Source: Labilithrix sp. (lineage in GTDB: Bacteria > Myxococcota_A > Polyangia > Polyangiales > Polyangiaceae). Taken from it: a stretch of 64,000 nt of DNA. Below, piece by piece: positions 9,588 through 17,628 of the stretch. The translations under genes were made by a program, and so were the position numbers. The notes below the pieces were generated by a model. The model was not told where the DNA came from. It saw only the letters and a list, made by a program, of their open reading frames with translations, and made no database searches. Position 1 is the stretch's first letter. Each line of letters begins with the position of its first letter. Location: positions 248,001 to 312,000 of the forward strand of contig JAHBWD010000002.1 of the NCBI GenBank assembly GCA_019637175.1. The letters run 5' to 3'.

Positions 9588-11340
9588 GGGCGCCTCCCGC
9601 GGCCGACAAGCGGCGCGTCAGGACGTCGGCGAGGAGCGGATCGGCGGCGTGAACGCCGCGGAAGCGATCTCCGATCACACGCCCGCAGCAGACCCAGGCG
9701 CCGTGCTCGGCTTCGACCACGATCGCTTCGACGTTCTCGCACCCAGGCTCGGCGCGCACGTCGAGGACGCGCGGCGCCGCGCTCTGGCGCGCGGCCGCGG
9801 CGACGCCGAGGCCGGGCTGGAGGGTCGTCAGGATCGACGCTTCGCCGCCGCGCGTGGCCTCGCGGCATGCGCGCGCGACGAGCGCGAAGAGCGACGAGCA
9901 CGCGACGTCGAGCGGATAGGGCGATCGAGGCCCCGCGTCGAACATCGGCCGCGCGATGAGCGCGTCGACGACCTCGTGCAGAGGCATCGCGTCGAGCGCG
10001 AGCGCGTGCACCGGCGAGCGGCCGTCGTCGACGGCGCGGGACCGCGCGGCGCGAACGAGCTTCTTCAAGGTGTTGCCGTCGTGGGGAAAGGTCGCGACGC
10101 CGACCGCGATCGGCGAGGTCGCCCCCGCCGCGCGTCGCGCCGGCTTGCTCGCCGCGGGCTCCTGCGACCTGCCCGAGCCCGCGCCGCCCTTCGGCCGCGA
10201 ACGGCGATCGCCGCTCAGGCGCGCGAGGATCCGGCGGCGGCATGCGTGCGCCCCGAGCCCCGTGGTCTCCGGGAGGAAGACGAGCAGGTCGCCGTCTTCC
10301 GTTCCGCACAGCGCGTCGGTGTTGCGGACGATGTCGGCGATCTCGAGCGTCGCCTCTTCGCGGCGCCCCGGACGCTCGGCGCTCGGGAGCGTGACGGCGA
10401 GCATGCTCGCGCGGCGATCGTGGCGCGCGGCGAGGGTGAGCATGCGATCGGCGACGGTGCGGAAGTGGCGCGCAGGAAAGACGCGCACGCTCTCGTCGAC
10501 GTGGTCGTGGCGATCGACGAGCGAGAGCATCGCGGCGGCCAGATCGGCGACGTTCGAGATCTCGGCTTCGGAGGCGGGCGGCGCCTGGTCGAGGACGAGG
10601 ATGCCTAGCTCTCCCGATCCCGTCACCAGCGGGACGACGCGCGCGTGGCGTGCCTGCACCATGCGCGACAGATCCGCGGGCGCCGACGTCGCGGGGAAGT
10701 CGAGCGCGCTGCCGATCGCGGCGAGGCGGACGCGCTCGCTCTCCTTGTCGCCGAACGTCGCGTAGAGCGCGACGCCGCGCGCGCCGCTGATCTGCGAGAC
10801 GCCTTCGACGATCGCGCGAACCGCGTCGGACTGCGCCGCGCCGCGCGCGAAGCGAACCAGGCGATCGTACGTCTCGAGGCGCTTGCGCTCGCGCGCGAGC
10901 TTCTCTTCGAGCGCGGTGACGTGCGCGCCGCGCACGCTCTCGCGCTTGACGTCGTTGAGGACGCGGGCGAGCGCGTCGCCGGTCGGCGGCGCGACGATGA
11001 CGCTCGCCGCGCCGAGGGAGAGCGCTTCGGTGCCCCGCTCGAGCTCCTGCGGCGCGACGATGGCCACGACCGTCACGCGAGGGCAGAGCGTCGGGAGATG
11101 ATGACAGAGCGCGAGCGCCGCGCCGCCGTCGGCGCGCAGCTCGACGAAGGCCACGTCGATCGGGCGCTCCTTCGCCCGGCTGACCGCCTCGTCGATCGAC
11201 CCGACGACGTCCGCGGCGTCGCCCTCCTCGCGCACGACGTGCTCGACCGCGTGCCCGACGTCGGGATCCGCGATCACCGCGAGGACGCGAAGAGGCGCGA
11301 CCTTCTCGTTCGCGGGCGACGAGGGCGCGGCCTCGTTCAT
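9577..11340 (-). CDS. Receiver-like / GAF-like / degenerate GGDEF signalling protein
   Basis: Protein of 587 residues. A receiver-like domain covers about 15-135 (VLAVIADPDVG, VAFVELRADGG with no clear phospho-acceptor Asp). A coiled linker (EEKLARERKRLETYDRL) follows, then a GAF-like domain at about 165-285. Region 300-480 matches the layout of a diguanylate cyclase: VRNTDALCGTEDGDLLVFLPE stands where GGDEF and its following strand belong, and GVATFPHDGNTLKKLVRAA matches the usual C-terminal motif. The GGDEF signature itself is replaced by TEDGD, so cyclase activity is unlikely. The start overlaps the dapF stop (ATGA) and the end overlaps the next gene by 11 bp, which points to co-translation. 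Confidence 0.75.
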   Translation of the reverse strand: MNEAAPSSPANEKVAPLRVLAVIADPDVGHAVEHVVREEGDAADVVGSIDEAVSRAKERPIDVAFVELRADGGAALALCHHLPTLCPRVTVVAIVAPQELERGTEALSLGAASVIVAPPTGDALARVLNDVKRESVRGAHVTALEEKLARERKRLETYDRLVRFARGAAQSDAVRAIVEGVSQISGARGVALYATFGDKESERVRLAAIGSALDFPATSAPADLSRMVQARHARVVPLVTGSGELGILVLDQAPPASEAEISNVADLAAAMLSLVDRHDHVDESVRVFPARHFRTVADRMLTLAARHDRRASMLAVTLPSAERPGRREEATLEIADIVRNTDALCGTEDGDLLVFLPETTGLGAHACRRRILARLSGDRRSRPKGGAGSGRSQEPAASKPARRAAGATSPIAVGVATFPHDGNTLKKLVRAARSRAVDDGRSPVHALALDAMPLHEVVDALIARPMFDAGPRSPYPLDVACSSLFALVARACREATRGGEASILTTLQPGLGVAAAARQSAAPRVLDVRAEPGCENVEAIVVEAEHGAWVCCGRVIGDRFRGVHAADPLLADVLTRRLSAAGGAHAG

Positions 11341-12131
11341 CGCGCGGCTCCGGAGAAGACGTGGCGCGCGGGGCCGCGCATGATCGCGTGGCCGTCGGCG
11401 CGAATCGAGACCGTGAGCACGCCGCCCGGGAGGTGAACGGCCACGTCCTCGCCCTGCCGGCAGAGGCCCTTGGCGACCCCGACCGCGACGGTCGCGCACG
11501 CGCCGGTGCCGCACGCGAGCGTGATCCCCACGCCGCGCTCCCAGACGACGAGGTCGACCGATCCCGGCGCGAACGTCGCGAACTCGACGTTCGTGCCCGA
11601 CGCAAAGCGCGGATGCGTCGCGAGCCTCGGGCCTACCGCGTCGATGGTCTCTCGCGTGGCCTCGCGCGTGACGATCGCGTGCGGGTTGCCCGCGTCGGCG
11701 AGCGTCATCGACCAGACGTCACCGTCGAGATCGATCTGCGCTTCGTCGAGGACGCGAACGAGCCCCATGTCGACCGTCACCGTCCCCTGCCCCTCCCGAT
11801 CGTCGACGGTGCAGGGCTTCGTGCCCGCGTCGGTGTCGAACGTCACCTCGCCCGAGGTCTGACCGCGACCGCGCGCCACGTGGAGCACCGCGCAGCGCAG
11901 GCCGTTGCCGCACATCTCGGGGATCGATCCGTCGGCGTTGAAGACGCGCATCCGCGCGTGGCTCGCCTTCGACGAGGGCGGCAGGACCAGGAGAACCCCG
12001 TCCGCGCCCACGCCGAGGCGGCGGTCGCAGAGCTCGCGCGCGAGCGCGGGCGTCACGGCGTCTTCCCGCGCGGCCTCGATCACCACGAAGTCGTTGCCGA
12101 GGCCCTCGTACTTGTGGAACGCAAGGCCCAT
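11337..12131 (-). CDS. dapF: Diaminopimelate epimerase
   Basis: Converts LL- to meso-diaminopimelate for lysine and peptidoglycan synthesis, using two active-site cysteines. Both are present in their motifs: MCGNGLRC near residue 75 and ACGTGACAT near residue 215. The N-terminus (FHKYEGLGNDFVV) and the GNPHAI segment are typical. At 264 residues it is close to the usual 270-280. It is the first gene of a three-gene leftward operon with two signalling proteins, an unusual association. A 134-bp divergent spacer separates it from aroKB. No strong Shine-Dalgarno sequence is visible. Confidence 0.95.
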   Translation of the reverse strand: MGLAFHKYEGLGNDFVVIEAAREDAVTPALARELCDRRLGVGADGVLLVLPPSSKASHARMRVFNADGSIPEMCGNGLRCAVLHVARGRGQTSGEVTFDTDAGTKPCTVDDREGQGTVTVDMGLVRVLDEAQIDLDGDVWSMTLADAGNPHAIVTREATRETIDAVGPRLATHPRFASGTNVEFATFAPGSVDLVVWERGVGITLACGTGACATVAVGVAKGLCRQGEDVAVHLPGGVLTVSIRADGHAIMRGPARHVFSGAAR

Positions 12132-12265
12132 TTCTCGCGGCGATCAGGCTACCACGCTTGGGGAAGAGTGGAGCGGCCGGGCATCGCAGACCAAGCTCAT
12201 CGAGCTCGCGGCCCGGCCGATGAAATCCCCGGTCCCGGGCGTGGGCATCTGGCAGAGTACCGAGC

Positions 12266-13843
12266 ATGGCCCGCACGGTGATCCTCAGTGGGTTCATGGC
12301 GACGGGGAAGAGCAGCGTCGGCGGCCTCGTCGCGCGCGCGCTCGGGCTCCCGTTCGTGGACACCGACGCCTGCCTCGCGGAGGAGAGCGGCAAGAGCACC
12401 GGCGAGCTCTTCGCCAGCGAAGGCGAGGCGCGCTTCCGCGAGCGAGAGGTCGCGCTCGTCGACCCGATGCTCCGCGACGGCGTCGCGCGCGTCATCGCCT
12501 TCGGCGGAGGCACGGTCACCGTCCCGCGCCTCCGGCACGCGGCGCTCGAGGCGGCGACCGTGGTGACGCTCACCGCCTCGCCGGAGACGATCGTGGCCCG
12601 CGCGCTCTCGTCCGGAGCGCGTCCGAACCTCGCGGCGGCCTCGCCCCTCGATCGCGCGCGCGATCTGCTCGCGCTCAGGCGCGAGGCGTACGCCGAGTGT
12701 CACGCGACGATCTCGACGGAGGGGATCTCCCTCGAGGCGATCGCCGCGCGCATCGTGGAGATCGCGCGCGTCGACGCCCTCGCGATGCCCCTCGGCACGC
12801 GGAGCTACACGGTCGAGATCGCGAACGGCGAGCCGGAGCGCCTCCGGGCTGCGCTCGACGAGCTCTCGCCCTCCTCGCTGCTCGTCGTCTCCGACGAGAA
12901 CGTGACCGCCGCGCGCGGCGGCTGGCTCGCGACCGCGCTCGAGGGCTCGACGGTTCCGAGGCACGACGTCGTCATCGTCCCTGGCGAGGCGAGCAAGACG
13001 CTCACGACCGTCGCGCGGATCTGGGACGAGGCGCTCGCGCGCGGCGTCGACCGCGACGCGGTCGTCGTGGCGTTCGGCGGCGGCGTCGTCGGCGATCTCG
13101 CGGGGTTCGCCGCGTCGACGCTCCTTCGCGGCGTCCGATGCGTGCAGACTGCAACCAGTTTGCTCGCGATGGTCGACTCCTCCGTCGGCGGCAAGACGGG
13201 CTTCGACCACGCGGCCGGCAAGAACCTCATCGGCGCGTTCTTCCAGCCGAGCCGCGTCGTCGTCGACGTCGCCCACCTCACGACGCTCCCGCCGCGCGAG
13301 CGCGCCGCGGGCCTCGCCGAGATCGCGAAGATCGCGCTCGTCCGCGACGCCGGGCTGCTCGCGCAGCTCGAGCGCGACGCCGAGGCGCTCGCCTCCGGCG
13401 ATCTCGTCGCGCTCCGCCCGGCGATCCGCGCGGCGATCGAGGCCAAGATCCGCGTCGTCCGCGACGATGAGCGCGAGAGCGGCGCCCGCGCGCTGCTCAA
13501 CCTCGGGCACACCGTCGGGCACGCCCTCGAAGCCCACGGCGGCTACGCGACGCTCCTGCACGGCGAGGCCGTCGCCGTGGGGACCGTCCTCGAGATCGAG
13601 GCCTGCGAGCGCCTCGGCCTGAGCGCCCCCGGGACGTCGGTCCGCGCGGAGGCGCTGCTTCGTCGCCTCGGCCTCCCCACGCGCGCGCCGCGCGGAGATC
13701 TCGAGGCGGCGTGGCCCTTCGTGCTCTCCGACAAGAAGCGAGGCGCGGCGAGCTTGAAGCTCCCCGTCGCGACGACGGCGGGATGCGGAGAGGTGGTCAA
13801 AGTGGCGCTCTCCGACCTCCAGGCGGCGCTCCTCACGCCCTGA
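12266..13843 (+). CDS. aroKB: Bifunctional shikimate kinase / 3-dehydroquinate synthase
   Basis: Fusion of two shikimate-pathway enzymes in 525 residues. Residues 1-170 are shikimate kinase: P-loop GFMATGKSS, substrate-binding VDTD, and FGGGT. Residues about 185-525 are dehydroquinate synthase: PGEASKT, FGGGVVGDLAGF, MVDSSVGGKTGFDH, KNLIGAFFQP, NLGHTVGHALE and LLHGEAVAVG. Both halves keep their catalytic signatures and near-normal lengths, so both should be active. The two enzymes are not consecutive in the pathway (second step and fifth step). aroK and aroB are neighbours in many proteobacteria, so fusion is a natural step. The start is ATG 12266, divergent from dapF. Confidence 0.93.
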   Translation: MARTVILSGFMATGKSSVGGLVARALGLPFVDTDACLAEESGKSTGELFASEGEARFREREVALVDPMLRDGVARVIAFGGGTVTVPRLRHAALEAATVVTLTASPETIVARALSSGARPNLAAASPLDRARDLLALRREAYAECHATISTEGISLEAIAARIVEIARVDALAMPLGTRSYTVEIANGEPERLRAALDELSPSSLLVVSDENVTAARGGWLATALEGSTVPRHDVVIVPGEASKTLTTVARIWDEALARGVDRDAVVVAFGGGVVGDLAGFAASTLLRGVRCVQTATSLLAMVDSSVGGKTGFDHAAGKNLIGAFFQPSRVVVDVAHLTTLPPRERAAGLAEIAKIALVRDAGLLAQLERDAEALASGDLVALRPAIRAAIEAKIRVVRDDERESGARALLNLGHTVGHALEAHGGYATLLHGEAVAVGTVLEIEACERLGLSAPGTSVRAEALLRRLGLPTRAPRGDLEAAWPFVLSDKKRGAASLKLPVATTAGCGEVVKVALSDLQAALLTP

Positions 13844-13857
13844 CGACGCCTGAGAAC

Positions 13858-13887
13858 TTGGTGCTCTCGCGCGCGACCCGTTACGCT
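13858..13887 (+). promoter_or_regulatory. Possible promoter for the lipoprotein gene at 13942
   Basis: TTGGTG (13858-13863) and TACGCT (13882-13887) are separated by 18 bp, about 55 bp before the start codon. The match is partial, and no expression evidence is available from sequence alone. Confidence 0.3.
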
Positions 13888-13941
13888 TTCTCCGACTGGA
13901 CGCTGCGCCCTCGGCGCGGCTCATTTTCGGAGGATCGGTCC

Positions 13942-14745
13942 ATGAAGCGGATCTGGGTTCACCTGCTGTCGCTCTCCGCCGCCGCCCTGGGCATCGCGTC
14001 CGTGACGCCCGCGTGCGTCGTGAACGACCAGTCCATCTACGTGCGGGGCGTCCTGTTCCCGTCGACGAACCGGCAGAACGGCGCGTGCGTCTACACCGAC
14101 GATCCGCAGCAGCCGCAGCTCTTCAACGGCACCATGGACATGGGCGTCGTGGACGCCTACAGCGTGCCGGTGCTCGTCGGCAACCAGATGATTCCGCGCG
14201 CCGACACGCAGAACGCTCGCGCGGAGAGCATGCGCGTCCACATCCAGGGCGCCGTGGTCAACGTCCACGAGCCCGGCGGCGCGAGCATCCACGAGTTCAC
14301 CACGTATGCGAGCGGCTTCGCCGACCCCGGCGCGAACAACACGCCCGACTTCGGCCTGGCCGAGCTCACGCTCATCGACCCGGAGACGCGGAGGAGGCTG
14401 CTCGCGCAGACGCCGGACTTCGAGCTCCGCCCGAATGTACCGAACCCCGTGCCCTCGAAGACGCTGGTGGCGACGTTCCGCGTGTTCGGGCGAACGACGG
14501 GCGGCAAAGAGGTCGAGACCGGCGATTTCGACTTCACGATCCGCGTCTGCAACGGCTGCCTCGTGACCTTCGTCGACTCCAACGACGACACGCAGCGTCC
14601 GGAGGACCAGCCGAACTGCCTGAAGCCCCTCGCGCAGGGCGGCGCGGCCGGCGGCGGGACTCTGCCCTGCAGGCCGGGACAGGACGAAGGCACGCCCTGC
14701 CAGCTCTGCGTCGGCCGCGAAGCTTGCAACCCCAAGCTTCGCTGA
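13942..14745 (+). CDS. Exported Cys-rich protein of unknown function
   Basis: Protein of 267 residues starting at ATG 13942, with GGAGG 8 nt upstream. The signal peptide is followed by TPACVVNDQ, which could be a weak lipobox. The mature part has several Cys residues, concentrated at the C-terminus (RVCNGC, TLPCRPGQ, CQLCVGREAC), which suggests disulfides in the periplasm or at the surface. I recognise no family. The next gene, 47 bp downstream, is also exported. Confidence 0.7.
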   Translation: MKRIWVHLLSLSAAALGIASVTPACVVNDQSIYVRGVLFPSTNRQNGACVYTDDPQQPQLFNGTMDMGVVDAYSVPVLVGNQMIPRADTQNARAESMRVHIQGAVVNVHEPGGASIHEFTTYASGFADPGANNTPDFGLAELTLIDPETRRRLLAQTPDFELRPNVPNPVPSKTLVATFRVFGRTTGGKEVETGDFDFTIRVCNGCLVTFVDSNDDTQRPEDQPNCLKPLAQGGAAGGGTLPCRPGQDEGTPCQLCVGREACNPKLR

Positions 14746-14792
14746 TCTCCCGCGCGTGACGGCGTCCTCGTTTCCGTGAGACAACGTTCGCG

Positions 14793-15356
14793 ATGACGCG
14801 GGCGATGCGAGCATGGGCCCTCGGGCTCGCCGCGTTCTTCGCGTCGACCCTCGCCGCCGACGCCGCCGAGGCGCGTCCCCAAGTGACGTCGGGGCTCACG
14901 ATGGGCGGCGCCTTCACCGATCTGCGCGCCGACAACGGGCCGCGCGTCGCGTTTCATCTCGGCGGGCGGCTCGACGTCCTCTTCCTCCGCGAGGGCCCGC
15001 GCGACATGGCCCTCGGCCCGTACGTCGAGCTGCTCACGCACGCGTTCGACACCTTCGAGACGGGCGGCGGGCTCGCGTGGCTCGTCCCGGTCGGGTCGAC
15101 CGCGTTCGTGCTCTCGGGCGGGAGCTTCGCGCGGACGAGCCGCTTCGGCTGGGAGCCGGGGGTCGCGGGCACGCTCTTCTGGGGCTCGCGAAGCTACAAC
15201 TACCACTCGACCTACGCCGTCGGCGTCGGCCTCTTCGCGCAGACGCGCTACGGCCTCGGCGACGGCAAGCAGGCCGACGCCGTCATCGGCGTACAGATCG
15301 ATCTTCAGTACCTCGCGCTTCCGTTCATGCTCGCGTACCAGGCGATCGCGCGTTAG
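14793..15356 (+). CDS. Small exported protein, possible outer-membrane beta-barrel
   Basis: Protein of 187 residues. An N-terminal signal peptide ends about AADAAEA. The mature part is rich in Gly and aromatic residues in alternating pattern (GGAFTDL, VAFHLGGRLDVLF, AVGVGLFAQTRYGLG), which is typical of a short beta-barrel, and the last residues are hydrophobic. No named family is recognised. It lies between another exported protein gene and zapA on the same strand. Confidence 0.65.
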   Translation: MTRAMRAWALGLAAFFASTLAADAAEARPQVTSGLTMGGAFTDLRADNGPRVAFHLGGRLDVLFLREGPRDMALGPYVELLTHAFDTFETGGGLAWLVPVGSTAFVLSGGSFARTSRFGWEPGVAGTLFWGSRSYNYHSTYAVGVGLFAQTRYGLGDGKQADAVIGVQIDLQYLALPFMLAYQAIAR

Positions 15357-15427
15357 CGCGGCCCTGCGGCGATGGAGCACACAGTCGAGGTAGCCGCATT
15401 GGACGCTTGTGTTACCTTCGGTGGCGC

Positions 15428-15718
15428 ATGGACACGCGTCCCGTTCAGCTACGGATCGGCGGCCAGAGCTACAAGGTCGTGAGCTCGGCGGACGAAGACG
15501 AGCTCCAGCGCCTCGCCGACGCCGTGAGCGCGAAGGTCGCCGAGCTGACGCCGCGAGGAAAGGCCGCGCCGGCTCAGGCGGTGCTCCTGGCGGCGATCGC
15601 GCTGGCCCACGAGCTCGAAGAAGAGCGAAAGCGGCGCCTGACCGTCGAGCGTCGCGCGCGCGACATGCTGCGCCGCGTCCTCGTCCGCATCGACGACGCG
15701 CTCGACACCGAGAGCTGA
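15428..15718 (+). CDS. zapA: Cell division protein ZapA
   Basis: Protein of 96 residues with the ZapA pattern: an N-terminal RIGGQSYKVVSSADEDEL globular part, a middle alanine-rich helix (AVLLAAIALAHELEEE) and a C-terminal coiled coil. ZapA binds FtsZ filaments and stabilises the division ring in the cytoplasm. The start is ATG 15428, with only a weak purine stretch upstream. The 86 bp between its stop and the first parS site is too short for the 6S RNA gene that often follows zapA in gammaproteobacteria. Confidence 0.88.
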   Translation: MDTRPVQLRIGGQSYKVVSSADEDELQRLADAVSAKVAELTPRGKAAPAQAVLLAAIALAHELEEERKRRLTVERRARDMLRRVLVRIDDALDTES

Positions 15719-15804
15719 GGTCGCTAGAGACGTCCCCCCTTCCGCGACGCCGCGCGACGCGCGCGCCGCGGCGAGAAGGAACCTGAGCCTCTGCGCAGGT
15801 CGGA

Positions 15805-15820
15805 TGTTTCACGTGAAACA
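15805..15820. promoter_or_regulatory. parS: parS site (ParB binding), perfect 16-bp palindrome
   Basis: TGTTTCACGTGAAACA is a perfect inverted repeat identical to the classical bacterial chromosomal parS consensus. ParB loads here and recruits condensin for origin segregation. It sits at the beginning of bioF: an upstream in-frame ATG at 15804 would translate the site as MFHVKH, but the ATG at 15828 leaves it just outside the gene. Confidence 0.9.
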
Positions 15821-15827
15821 CAAGTCC

Positions 15828-16949
15828 ATGGACCCGCTCGCCTATCTCACGGAGCACCTCGCCGAGCTCGAGCGTGAGGGGCTGCGGCGTTCACCCGCCG
15901 AGCCGATCGCCCCGGGCGCCCTCTCGTTCTGCTCGAACGACTACCTCGGCCTCGCCTCCACGGCCGCGCCGCCGGCCCCGTCCGGCTCCGGCGCCTCCCG
16001 GCTCATCGCCGGCGAGCGCGAGGAGCATCGGCGGCTCGAGCGCGCGCTCGCGACCTGGCTCGGCGTCGAGGACGCCCTCGTGTTCTCGAGCGGGTACGCC
16101 GCGAACGTGGGGGCGCTCTCCTGCCTTGCCGGGCCCTCCGACCTCATCGTCAGCGACGCGCTCAACCACGCGTCGATCATCGACGGCGCTCGCCTCTCGC
16201 GCGCGCGGGTCGCCGTCGTCCCTCACGGGAGCACCGACGCGATCGCCCGCGCGCTCGGCGACCGCGCCGAAGCGCGCGCCTGGGTCGCGGTCGAGAGCTA
16301 CTACAGCATGGATGCCGACGGGCCCGACCTGGCGGCGCTCCGCCGCCTCTGCGACGCGCACGGGGCCGGGCTCTTCGTCGACGAGGCCCACGCCCTCGGC
16401 GTGCTCGGCCCCGGCGGCCGCGGTCGCGCGGCGAGCGCCGCCGTCGTCCCCGACGTCGTGGTGGGCACGCTGGGCAAGGCGCTCGGCGGCCAAGGCGCGT
16501 TCGTGGGCGGCCGCGCCGTGCTCCGCGACTATCTCTGGAACCGAGCGCGCTCGTTCGTCTTCTCGACCGGCCTCGCTCCCGTCTCGTGCGCGGCCGCGCT
16601 TCGCTCGCTCCAGCGCGTGATCGAGGAGCCTGGTCTCGCGGCGACGGTCGAGGCGCTCTCGTCGCGCCTTCGCGCCGGCCTCGACGCCGCGATCGCGGGC
16701 CGGCCCGATCTCACGCTCCAAGGCGAAGGACACATCGTGCCGCTGATCGTCGGAGCCCCCGATCGCGCCATGCGCCTCGCGACGCTCCTCCGCGAGCGGG
16801 GCGTCGCCGTTCAAGCCATTCGCCCGCCGACGGTCCCCCAAGGGACGGCGCGCGTCCGCATGACCGTGACCGCGCTCCACACGGCCGCGGACATCGACGC
16901 CGCGATCGCCGCGGTCGGCGCGGCCATCGACGTCCTGGACGCTCGATGA
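15828..16949 (+). CDS. bioF: 8-amino-7-oxononanoate synthase
   Basis: PLP enzyme of the alpha-oxoamine synthase family that condenses pimeloyl-ACP or pimeloyl-CoA with L-alanine in biotin synthesis. It has 373 residues from ATG 15828. Signatures are FCSNDYLGLA, GSGASRLIAGE, VFSSGYAAN, the pyridoxal-contacting DEAHALGVLG, and the Schiff-base lysine in GTLGKALGG. A start at ATG 15804 is possible but would place the parS palindrome inside the gene; neither start has a good Shine-Dalgarno sequence. The stop overlaps the bioD start (ATGA). bioA and bioB are not in the window. Confidence 0.92.
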   Translation: MDPLAYLTEHLAELEREGLRRSPAEPIAPGALSFCSNDYLGLASTAAPPAPSGSGASRLIAGEREEHRRLERALATWLGVEDALVFSSGYAANVGALSCLAGPSDLIVSDALNHASIIDGARLSRARVAVVPHGSTDAIARALGDRAEARAWVAVESYYSMDADGPDLAALRRLCDAHGAGLFVDEAHALGVLGPGGRGRAASAAVVPDVVVGTLGKALGGQGAFVGGRAVLRDYLWNRARSFVFSTGLAPVSCAAALRSLQRVIEEPGLAATVEALSSRLRAGLDAAIAGRPDLTLQGEGHIVPLIVGAPDRAMRLATLLRERGVAVQAIRPPTVPQGTARVRMTVTALHTAADIDAAIAAVGAAIDVLDAR

Positions 16950-17620
16950 GCCCGCTGCTCGTCGTCTCCGGGACCGGGACGGAAATCGGAAAGACCCACC
17001 TGGCGGCGGCGCTGATCGCGGCGTGGGCCGCGCTCCTCCGCGAATCGAACCGAGGCGCCGCCGTCGCCGGCCTCAAGCCGATCGAGAGCGGTGGCTGCGC
17101 CGACGGCGACACCCTTGGACGCATGTCCACGTTTCACGTGAAACGGTTCTCGGCGCCCTACATGCTCGCCCGTCCCGTCTCCCCCCACCTCGCGGCGCGC
17201 GACGAGGGGCGCTCCATCGAGATCGGCGAGGTCGCTGCCCACGTCGACGCCGTTCGCGTCGAAGCCGACGCCGTCGTCGTCGAGCTGCCGGGGGGCCTCT
17301 TCTCTCCGCTCGCGGAGAGCGTGTCGAACGCCGACCTCGCGCGCGCGCTCTCGCCGACCGCAACGCTCCTCGTCGCCCCCGACCGCCTCGGCGTCCTGCA
17401 CGACGTCGGCGCGTGCGCGCGCGCCGCGGCGTCGATCGGCCTCGCGCTCCACGGGATCGCGCTCGTCACGCCGGCGCATGCCGACGCGTCGACGGGCACG
17501 AACGCCGGCGAGCTCAGCTTCGTGACGACCGTACCCGCCCTCGCGACCATCCCCCGCGCGCCGATCGACGATCTCGGCGCGATCGCGCGAACGATCCTCC
17601 GCGGCCTCGGCCTCGGCTGA
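16946..17620 (+). CDS. bioD: Dethiobiotin synthetase
   Basis: ATP-dependent enzyme that closes the ureido ring of dethiobiotin in biotin synthesis. It has 224 residues. The P-loop is GTGTEIGKTH, KPIESGG matches the KPV.SG motif, and SPHLAARDEG and ELPGGLFSP match conserved substrate-site segments. It is translationally coupled to bioF by a 4-bp overlap. A parS palindrome is embedded at 17130-17145, encoding FHVKR in the loop just before APYMLARPVSPH, so this stretch is under a DNA-level as well as a protein-level constraint. Confidence 0.92.
   Translation: MSPLLVVSGTGTEIGKTHLAAALIAAWAALLRESNRGAAVAGLKPIESGGCADGDTLGRMSTFHVKRFSAPYMLARPVSPHLAARDEGRSIEIGEVAAHVDAVRVEADAVVVELPGGLFSPLAESVSNADLARALSPTATLLVAPDRLGVLHDVGACARAAASIGLALHGIALVTPAHADASTGTNAGELSFVTTVPALATIPRAPIDDLGAIARTILRGLGLG
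17130..17145. promoter_or_regulatory. parS: parS site inside bioD
   Basis: CGTTTCACGTGAAACG is a perfect 16-bp palindrome whose 14-bp core is identical to the site at 15805. The outer pair is C/G instead of T/A. It lies fully within the bioD coding sequence, 1.3 kb from the first site. Confidence 0.85.
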
Positions 17621-17628
17621 TCCGCGCG

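Noticed and set aside
11870..11890. Possible third parS (CACGTG core in dapF, GCGCCACGTGGAGC)
   Set aside because: Only 11 of 14 core positions match the GTTCCACGTGGAAC form and the arms are not symmetrical. It is well explained by coding sequence.
15719..15804. 6S RNA gene after zapA
   Set aside because: In many proteobacteria ssrS follows zapA, but only 86 bp is available here before parS/bioF and I see no long hairpin with the open central bubble.
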